This document shows positions 56,909 through 64,000 of a stretch of DNA of 64,000 nt, piece after piece. The stretch spans positions 4,216,001 to 4,280,000 of the forward strand of contig NZ_JAFBCJ010000001.1 of NCBI RefSeq assembly GCF_016907675.1, written 5' to 3'. The translations under genes and the position numbers were made by a program. This DNA is from Geodermatophilus bullaregiensis (GTDB taxonomy: Bacteria; Actinomycetota; Actinomycetes; Mycobacteriales; Geodermatophilaceae). The notes beneath the pieces were generated by a model that was given only the letters and a program-made list of their open reading frames with translations, was not told the DNA's origin and made no database searches. Numbering within the stretch: position 1 is the stretch's first letter; each line of letters starts with the position of its first letter.

Positions 56909-58072
56909 ATGGCGAGCTTGATCGCGAGGGTCACGTCCGCCAGCACGCGGGCCCCGCTGGCCGACCTCCTCACCGCTCCCGTCGGGCTGGACGTGTGGGA
57001 GGTCGAGCCCGATCACCTGGTGGTCCAGGCCGACGAGGCCCAGGCCGCCCGGTTGCAGGCCATGGGGTACGGCGTCGAGCAGCTGCAGACGGTCGACCCC
57101 TATCTGTCGGCGTTCGCGACCGACGCCGCGGCGACCGGCTACCACACGGCGGCGAGCCTGGAGCAGGACCTGCGGCGCCTGGCCGACCAGCACCCGGAGA
57201 TCGCCGAGCTGCACGAGATCGGGCGCAGCGTGGAGGGCCGTCCGCTGTGGGCCCTGCGCATCGGCGAGCGCCGGGGCAGCACCCGCAAGGTCGCCTTCCT
57301 GGGCTGTCACCACGCGCGGGAGTGGATCTCCGTCGAGGTCCCCTACCGGCTGGCCGAGCACCTGCTGCAGAACTCCTCGTCCGACCCGGTGCAGGGCTGG
57401 CTGCAGCAGGGCGAGGTCTGGGTCGCGCCGATGGTCAACCCGGACGGGCACGAGTACACGCAGACCCCGCCGAACCGGCTGTGGCGCAAGAATCGGCGCC
57501 GGAACCACGACGGCACCGTCGGCGTCGACCCCAACCGCAACTACGGCTACATGTGGGGCACGCTGAGGAACAACACCTCCAGCCACGTCCCCGCGGACGA
57601 GACGTACGTCGGCCCCCGCGCCTTCTCCGAGCCGGAGGTGCGCGCCGTGCGCGACCTGGTCGCCCGGGAGCTGTTCGGCGGCGTGCTCACCTACCACAGC
57701 TACTCGCAGCTGATCCTGTACCCGTGGGGCCACACCACCGAGCCGATCAGGGACGCGGCCGACCTGGGCGAGGTGCGCGACCTGGCCGAGGAGATGGAAC
57801 GGTCGATCGCGAAGGTGCACGGCAGGACCTACACCGCGAAGCAGTCCTCGGGGTTGTACCTGACCGCGGGAGACACCACCGACTGGACCTACGGCGAGTA
57901 CGACGCGGTGTCCCTCACCGTCGAACTGCGCCCAGCCACCTGGGAGGAGGGCGGGTTCATCCTGCCGGCCGAGCAGATCACACCGTGCTGGGAGGAGAAC
58001 CGGCCTGCGGCACTGGAGTTCCTCCAGCGGGTCCTCCACCGGCCCCGGGACGGTGTGCGTGGGGACGGGTGA
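56909..58072 (+). CDS. M14-family zinc carboxypeptidase with N-terminal prodomain
   Basis: A 387-aa metallocarboxypeptidase. ATG 56909 has GGGAGAG upstream. Residues ~1-85 are a small alpha/beta domain (LADLLTAPVGLDVWEV, HLVVQADEAQAARLQAMGYGV) like carboxypeptidase propeptides. The catalytic domain (~95-380) has zinc ligands in CHHAREW (HxxE) and TYHSYSQLILYPWG, the substrate Arg region LWRKNRRRN, DPNRNYGYMWG, and the general-base Glu in SLTVELRP. It cleaves C-terminal residues; specificity is not clear. No classical signal peptide is visible. A second gene encoding a copy of the prodomain overlaps its end by 20 bp. Confidence 0.9.
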   Translation: MASLIARVTSASTRAPLADLLTAPVGLDVWEVEPDHLVVQADEAQAARLQAMGYGVEQLQTVDPYLSAFATDAAATGYHTAASLEQDLRRLADQHPEIAELHEIGRSVEGRPLWALRIGERRGSTRKVAFLGCHHAREWISVEVPYRLAEHLLQNSSSDPVQGWLQQGEVWVAPMVNPDGHEYTQTPPNRLWRKNRRRNHDGTVGVDPNRNYGYMWGTLRNNTSSHVPADETYVGPRAFSEPEVRAVRDLVARELFGGVLTYHSYSQLILYPWGHTTEPIRDAADLGEVRDLAEEMERSIAKVHGRTYTAKQSSGLYLTAGDTTDWTYGEYDAVSLTVELRPATWEEGGFILPAEQITPCWEENRPAALEFLQRVLHRPRDGVRGDG

Positions 58073-58310
58073 GGAGACGTGGATCGCCCGCCTGACGCCG
58101 GCTCCGGGCACCAGCGTCGCGGACCTGCTCGCCATGCCGCTGGGCCTCGACGTCTGGGAGCGCCACACCGACTCCCTCGTGGTCGCCGCCGCGGACGGGG
58201 ACCTCGACGAGCTGGAACGGCGGCGGCTGGCGCGGGTCGAGCGCGTGACCACGACGGCGCAGTACCTGGCGCAGGAGCGGGATCGCCCACCGGCCGGGGA
58301 CGAGGTCTGA
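58053..58310 (+). CDS. stand-alone paralogue of the carboxypeptidase prodomain
   Basis: An 85-aa protein (GTG 58053; GTG 58059 also possible) overlapping the M14 gene by 20 bp. It aligns with the N-terminal domain of that enzyme: WIARLTPAPGTSVADLLAMP / LGLDVWERHTDSLVVAAADG versus LIARVTSASTRAPLADLLTAP / VGLDVWEVEPDHLVVQADE. It then lacks the peptidase domain entirely. Free propeptides can act as inhibitors or folding helpers of their proteases, so a coupled inhibitor/chaperone role is plausible but inferred. A broken prior copy of the peptidase is the alternative. Confidence 0.7.
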   Translation: MCVGTGEETWIARLTPAPGTSVADLLAMPLGLDVWERHTDSLVVAAADGDLDELERRRLARVERVTTTAQYLAQERDRPPAGDEV

Positions 58311-58329
58311 CGCCCCGGCCCCGCCGGCG

Positions 58330-58557
58330 TCAGGACGGCCGGCAGATGCAGCCCCTCGTGATCGCCCCCGTGAGGGTGGCGCGGCAGAACCGCAGTCCGA
58401 TGGCGTCGTGGTCGGACGTCGCGTGCGGGCACGCGTCGCACGCGGGGCCACCCAGGGACGGGGCGTCGGTGCGCAGGCGGGGGAGGGCGGTGGGGGCCAC
58501 GGGACGACGGCCTGACTCCGCCGGGACGGCGGTGTTGACGAGCGTCGGGTCCGGCAC
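58330..58557 (-). CDS. small Cys-rich protein
   Basis: A 75-aa frame starting at GTG 58557. Its C-terminal half holds a Cys pattern CDACPHATSDHDAIGLRFC then GCICRP, plus two His, which could bind zinc or an Fe-S cluster. The N-terminal half is Pro/Ala-rich. It overlaps no other gene and ends 20 bp from the convergent prodomain gene. The start site is uncertain because no strong Shine-Dalgarno is visible. Confidence 0.45.
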   Translation of the reverse strand: MPDPTLVNTAVPAESGRRPVAPTALPRLRTDAPSLGGPACDACPHATSDHDAIGLRFCRATLTGAITRGCICRPS

Positions 58558-58655
58558 CGCCCGGGAGGCGGCGCACGAGGGGGACCGACGACCCCACGCT
58601 ACGCCGGGCGCCGCGTCGTCCCCCTGCTCGACGGCGCCCGGCGCAGCGCGGGCGG

Positions 58656-60182
58656 TTACGGGCTCTCGGTGGGGTAGCCCTCCTCGTCCATCCGCCGGAT
58701 CACCCGCGGGTCGAGCCGCCCCTCGCCCACGGCGGCGTCGACCTCCACGTCCACGACCGCGCCGTGCTCGTGCATCCACCGGTCGGCGCGCTGCTCGGCA
58801 GCCACGCCCTCCTGCGTCAGGTGGGCATCGCCGATCACCCTGCGCCGGACGAGGTAGGCCACCAGGACCAGCGCCCAGGCCAGCAGGCTGAGCAGCAGCT
58901 GCGACCGCGTGCTCTCCCGGACGAACATCAGCACCAGGATCGCGACGATCGAGGCCGCCGTGAGCAGCGTGAGGACGGGGAAGAACCACATCTTCACCTT
59001 GAGCCGCTCGGGCGGGATGGTCGGCCGCATCCGCAGCTCGGAGAGGCTGATCAGCAGGTAGACGAACAGGATGATCGCGCCGGAGGAGTTGAGCAGGAAC
59101 AGGAAGACCGTCTCCGGCGAGATGTAGGCGGCGATCACGCAGAGGAACCCGACGACGCTGGACGAGAGGATCGCCCACGCAGGGACACCACGCCGGTTGA
59201 TCGACAGCATCCGGCCGGGTGCCTCGTGCCGGGCGGCGAGCACGAACAGCATGCGGGAGGCCGTATAGAGGCCGGAGTTCAGGCAGGACAGGACGGCGGT
59301 GAGCACGACCGCGTTCATGATCTCGGCCGCTGCCGGGATGCCCATCTCCTCCATCGCGGCCACGTAGGGCGAGTCACCGAGCTCCGTGGAGTTCCACGGC
59401 AGGATGGTGGCCAGCAGGAAGATGGAGCCGACGTAGAAGATCAGGATCCGGAAGACGACGGAGTTGGTCGCCCGTGCGATGCCGCGCTCCGGCTCGTCGG
59501 ACTCCGCGGCGGCGATGGTCGCGATCTCGGCACCGACCATCGAGAAGACCACGATGACGATGCCCGAGAAGAGCGTGCCGACGCCGTTGGGGAAGAGGCC
59601 GCCGTGCGCGGTGAGGTTCGAGAAGTCGAGGTCACGGTCCGGCCACAGCCCCAGGACGAACAGCGCGCCCAGGGCGATGAACGCGACGATCGCGAGGACC
59701 TTGACGCCGGCGAACCAGTACTCGAACTCCCCGTAGGAGGCCACCGAGAACAGGTTGGTCGCCGTCATGAGCACCATCAGGACCAGCGCCATGAGCCACA
59801 GCGGGACGTCGGGCAGCCAGCGCTGCAGGATCGCCGCCCCGGCCACGGCCTCGAAGCCGACGACGATGACCCAGAAGTACCAGTACAGCCAGCCGACGCT
59901 GAAGCCGGCCCAGCCGCCGAGGGACTGCCGTGCGTAGTCCGCGAAGGACCCGGTCGAGGGGTTGGCGACGGCCATCTCGCCGAGCATCCGCATGACCATG
60001 ACGATCAGGACGCCGGTGATGGCGTAGGTGAGGAAGGCGGCCGGGCCGACCTCGCCGATGATCGCGCCGGAGCCGACGAACAGGCCGGCACCGATGACGC
60101 CCCCGATCGCGATCATCGTCAGATGCCGCTGCTTCAGGCCTTTCTGGAGGTCGCCGCCTTCGGCAGCAGGACCGTGGGCCAT
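58656..60182 (-). CDS. APC-family amino-acid permease (AAT type)
   Basis: A 508-aa transporter with 12 hydrophobic helices from ATG 60182. N-terminal LQKGLKQRHLTMIAIGGVIGAGLFVGSG is the AAT-family hallmark (GGxIGxGLF). A later consensus is GVPAWAILSSSVVG. A hydrophilic C-terminal tail (~60 residues) is longer than usual. Similar proteins are annotated as GABA, phenylalanine or other amino-acid permeases. Neighbours (Lrp regulator, HPPD) suggest aromatic amino-acid uptake, but specificity cannot be read from sequence. Confidence 0.9.
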   Translation of the reverse strand: MAHGPAAEGGDLQKGLKQRHLTMIAIGGVIGAGLFVGSGAIIGEVGPAAFLTYAITGVLIVMVMRMLGEMAVANPSTGSFADYARQSLGGWAGFSVGWLYWYFWVIVVGFEAVAGAAILQRWLPDVPLWLMALVLMVLMTATNLFSVASYGEFEYWFAGVKVLAIVAFIALGALFVLGLWPDRDLDFSNLTAHGGLFPNGVGTLFSGIVIVVFSMVGAEIATIAAAESDEPERGIARATNSVVFRILIFYVGSIFLLATILPWNSTELGDSPYVAAMEEMGIPAAAEIMNAVVLTAVLSCLNSGLYTASRMLFVLAARHEAPGRMLSINRRGVPAWAILSSSVVGFLCVIAAYISPETVFLFLLNSSGAIILFVYLLISLSELRMRPTIPPERLKVKMWFFPVLTLLTAASIVAILVLMFVRESTRSQLLLSLLAWALVLVAYLVRRRVIGDAHLTQEGVAAEQRADRWMHEHGAVVDVEVDAAVGEGRLDPRVIRRMDEEGYPTESP

Positions 60183-60317
60183 GTCCGCTCCTCTCGTCCT
60201 GGACGTGCGTCCGTGGGAGGGGTCGGAGGGCGTCAGCACCGGTCTCGGCTGAGTCGTGAGCATCCTGCTGCGGCAACCGGGGCACCGCCAGCCGGAGCAC
60301 GTCCTGTCACGCGGTGT

Positions 60318-62254
<1,937 letters not shown>

Positions 62255-62284
62255 CCGGGCGGTCCGGGCGCCGGCCCGACCCGG

Positions 62285-62461
62285 TCACTCGGCGGGCGGC
62301 GGCACCGGCTCCTCGACCCGGTCCCAGCTGTGGTGGCCGTAGAGCACCTTGTTGCCCGCGGCGTCGTACACGACGAGGTGGCCGGTGGAGGTGAAGCTGT
62401 ACCGGGCGTCGTCGCCGTAGCGGATCACGTCACCGTCCGAGCGGTGCAGGTCGAAGGCCAT
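62285..62461 (-). CDS. 58-aa conserved-looking small protein
   Basis: A short reverse-strand gene from ATG 62461: MAFDLHRSDGDVIRYGDDARY, then a beta-strand pattern (YSFTSTGHLVVYDAAG) and SWDRVEEPVPPPAE to TGA at 62285. It fills the whole gap between the HPPD stop and the kinase gene. The regular alternation of hydrophobic residues supports a folded product. Function unknown. Confidence 0.6.
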   Translation of the reverse strand: MAFDLHRSDGDVIRYGDDARYSFTSTGHLVVYDAAGNKVLYGHHSWDRVEEPVPPPAE

Positions 62462-62511
62462 GCCCGGAGCCTGGCACGAGGGGTCGGGCCCAGCCCGCCG
62501 TCAGGGGCGGG

Positions 62512-63306
62512 TCAGCCGAGCGCGGCCCGCAGCACGTCGGCGTGGTCGAGGTACCACTGGCGGGTCTCCTGCGCCCGCGCCATCGTCCCGCTGGTCCAGT
62601 AGCGGGAGAAGGCGGCGTGGCCGTTGGCGACGGCGGTGCCGATCACGTCGTAGCACCACTCGTGGTTGGCCAGGACCGCCGCCGCCATCCGGTCGCGGTC
62701 GGCGTCGGTGAGCCCGTAGCCGTCGGCGAACAGCCGGAGGCGGTCCAGCGCCCGCCCGCGCCGGGCGTCGCCGATGTGGCGGTCGGGCCGCAGCGGTGCC
62801 CACAGGCGGGCGGCGCAGGCGACGTCCCACACGCGGGAGCCGGGGCTGGCCAGGTCGAAGTCGATGAGGGCGACCGCCCGCCCGTCGCGGAAGACCACGT
62901 TGTCCAGATTGACGTCGTTGTGGCTGACCAGCTCGCCGGTGAAGGCGGGCGGCGGGGACGGCGGCCAGCCGTGCGGCGCGGGGTCGAAGCCGGCCACCGC
63001 CTGGTGGTAGTCGCGCAACAGCCTCGCCACGCTGAGCAGGGCCTCGTCGGTCAGCGCCCACGCGGGGTAGGGCGGGGTGACGGCGCTGCCGGGGACGTAG
63101 GTGAGGATCTCGCGGCCCTGCTCGTCCACCCCGAGGAAGCGGGGTGCCCCGGTGAACCCGACACCGGCGAGGTGGTCCAGCAGCGCCCGGGTCGCCGGGC
63201 TCGTGGGCCGCAGCGGCCGCCGGACGGTGTCGCCGGCCCGCACCACCCGTCCCCGGTTGGCGATGCCCCCCTCGAGCAGGACCTCGCGCTCGTCGTCCCC
63301 GCGCAT
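62512..63306 (-). CDS. aminoglycoside phosphotransferase (APH)-family kinase
   Basis: A 264-aa protein-kinase-like enzyme. The catalytic loop SHNDVNLDNVVF (HxDxxxxN) and the metal-binding ALIDFDLASPG (DFD) are intact. The N-lobe is short and degenerate (EVLLEGGIANRGRVVRAG). Residues RDYHQAVAGFDPAPHGW and WDVACAARLWAP fit the choline-kinase/APH group. Substrate could be a small alcohol or an aminoglycoside; resistance cannot be claimed from sequence. Confidence 0.86.
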   Translation of the reverse strand: MRGDDEREVLLEGGIANRGRVVRAGDTVRRPLRPTSPATRALLDHLAGVGFTGAPRFLGVDEQGREILTYVPGSAVTPPYPAWALTDEALLSVARLLRDYHQAVAGFDPAPHGWPPSPPPAFTGELVSHNDVNLDNVVFRDGRAVALIDFDLASPGSRVWDVACAARLWAPLRPDRHIGDARRGRALDRLRLFADGYGLTDADRDRMAAAVLANHEWCYDVIGTAVANGHAAFSRYWTSGTMARAQETRQWYLDHADVLRAALG

Positions 63307-63334
63307 CGGCCCCCTTCCGTCTCCGTCCGGTCCC

Positions 63335-64000
63335 TCACTCCTCGAGGACGGCGTGTGCCAGTGCCGTGTGGGTCACGATGCCACCGACCAGGCCGCTGCG
63401 GAGGGCGGCGCGGACGGCGCGGGCCTTGGCCGTGCCGTAGGGGATGACGATGACCTCGGGGATCTCGCGCATCTGGTCCGCGCCGATCCCGATCATGCGC
63501 TCGGACAGCTCTGCGTGGACCGGGTCGCCGTCGGCGGACAGGAAGACGCCGGAGACGTCGGCGCACACCCCGAGCCGGTGCAGGGCGGCGCGGTCCTCGT
63601 CGGACACGACGTCGTACAGCGTGGACTGGCCGCGCTCCCACTGGCCGACCCCGGCGACCGCCTTGGTCACCAGTGGCAGCTGCGCGAAGGCGCTGGCGAC
63701 CTCCGGCTGCTGTCGCAGCGCCCGCGCGGTCGCGGCGTCGGGGACGGTGAACGGCGCGTAGAAGACGTGCGCCGCGCCGCCCGAGGCCCGGGCCACCCCG
63801 CGGACGACGTCCACCGAGGTGTCGGGCCCGCCGGGCAGCGACAGGACGCCGGTGAGCTGGACGACCGGCGTCCCGGGCAGCGGGGGCAGCGCCTCGGCCA
63901 TCGCGCTCACCGCCCGCGCCCAGGCCAGGCCCAGCACGTCGTCGGGGGTGATCACCTCGGCCAGCAGCTGCGCGGCGGCGCGGCCGAGGTGGCCGCGCAG
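63335..64000 (-). CDS. SorC/DeoR-type sugar-binding regulator, 3' part (5' end outside window)
   Basis: 222 codons of the effector domain are inside the window; the N-terminal HTH lies beyond 64000. Motifs of the SorC sugar-binding fold: VLGLAWARAVSAMAEAL (phosphate-loop-like start), VVQLTGVLSLPG, VGQWERGQSTLYDV, GVCADVSGVFLSADG and VPEVIVIPYGTAKARAVRAAL near the C-terminus. It normally binds a sugar phosphate and represses a sugar catabolic operon. Its targets are outside the window. Confidence 0.85.
   Translation of the reverse strand: MRGHLGRAAAQLLAEVITPDDVLGLAWARAVSAMAEALPPLPGTPVVQLTGVLSLPGGPDTSVDVVRGVARASGGAAHVFYAPFTVPDAATARALRQQPEVASAFAQLPLVTKAVAGVGQWERGQSTLYDVVSDEDRAALHRLGVCADVSGVFLSADGDPVHAELSERMIGIGADQMREIPEVIVIPYGTAKARAVRAALRSGLVGGIVTHTALAHAVLEE

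Overview
This is a high-GC actinobacterial chromosome segment. Several traits point towards Geodermatophilaceae-type bacteria (Blastococcus, Geodermatophilus, Modestobacter): mycothiol-dependent/DinB enzymes, DUF3040 proteins, many GTG starts, a PucR regulator, and LuxR-type 'LAL' ATPase regulators. The family assignment is inference from gene content, not from a marker-gene tree.

Region 1 (1-2050) is core genome: the 3' end of dnaG, a coupled unknown gene, a bidirectional terminator, a small membrane-anchored protein and tRNA-Asn(GTT). Region 2 (2014-12305) is an integrated element of about 10.3 kb inserted in the 3' end of that tRNA. It is bounded by a perfect 37-bp direct repeat. It carries an integrase whose catalytic Tyr codon appears to be an amber stop, an excisionase-like HTH gene, two unknown genes (one frameshifted), an IS110-family insertion with a candidate bridge-RNA region, and a detoxification/efflux cargo (SDR, quinone-oxidoreductase-like MDR, HxlR regulator, DHA2-type MFS pump). 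Just beyond attR is the wreck of a second, related integrase fused to the wreck of a PIN toxin, so this tRNA site was probably used more than once.

Region 3 (12.3-27.6 kb) is a decayed island. Some modules are intact: a two-component system divergent from a DUF6326 protein and an ABC exporter, a Clp-N protein, a ferritin, a DHFR-like reductase, DUF1905 and mycothiol-type proteins. Between them lie broken genes (GNAT, ABC ATPase, GGDEF, methyltransferase, DUF664, membrane protein) and IS256 and IS3 scraps.

Region 4 (27.7-46.8 kb) is mostly intact accessory metabolism and regulation: a ComF-like phosphoribosyltransferase, a histidine phosphatase, a Gfo/Idh + GT4 operon, a hydrolase, a broken FepC-type ATPase, a GT1 glycosyltransferase, an ArsR-VOC operon, two FAD oxidoreductases, USP, two DUF3040-like proteins, PucR, STAS, a DksA-type protein, a TRIC-type membrane protein and a flavin monooxygenase. 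It also holds an odd Ser/Gly/Ile repeat protein.

Region 5 (45.6-56.7 kb) is the most coherent system. Two tandem paralogous LAL regulators sit beside a copper block (CopZ chaperone, four-helix membrane protein, CopA fused to His-containing C-terminal domains). A 20-bp motif built on GAACC-N4-GGTTC occurs about 70 bp upstream of copZ, copA and the flavin monooxygenase gene, suggesting a shared regulon. copA carries two single-base frameshifts.

Region 6 (56.7-64 kb) holds an M14 carboxypeptidase followed by a gene encoding only a paralogue of its N-terminal prodomain. Then come an amino-acid permease, an Lrp regulator divergent from HPPD (tyrosine catabolism), a 58-aa protein, an APH-family kinase and the 3' part of a SorC-type sugar regulator.

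Single-base frameshifts recur in several genes that otherwise look well conserved. Either the island is genuinely decaying or the assembly has indel errors; raw reads would settle this.
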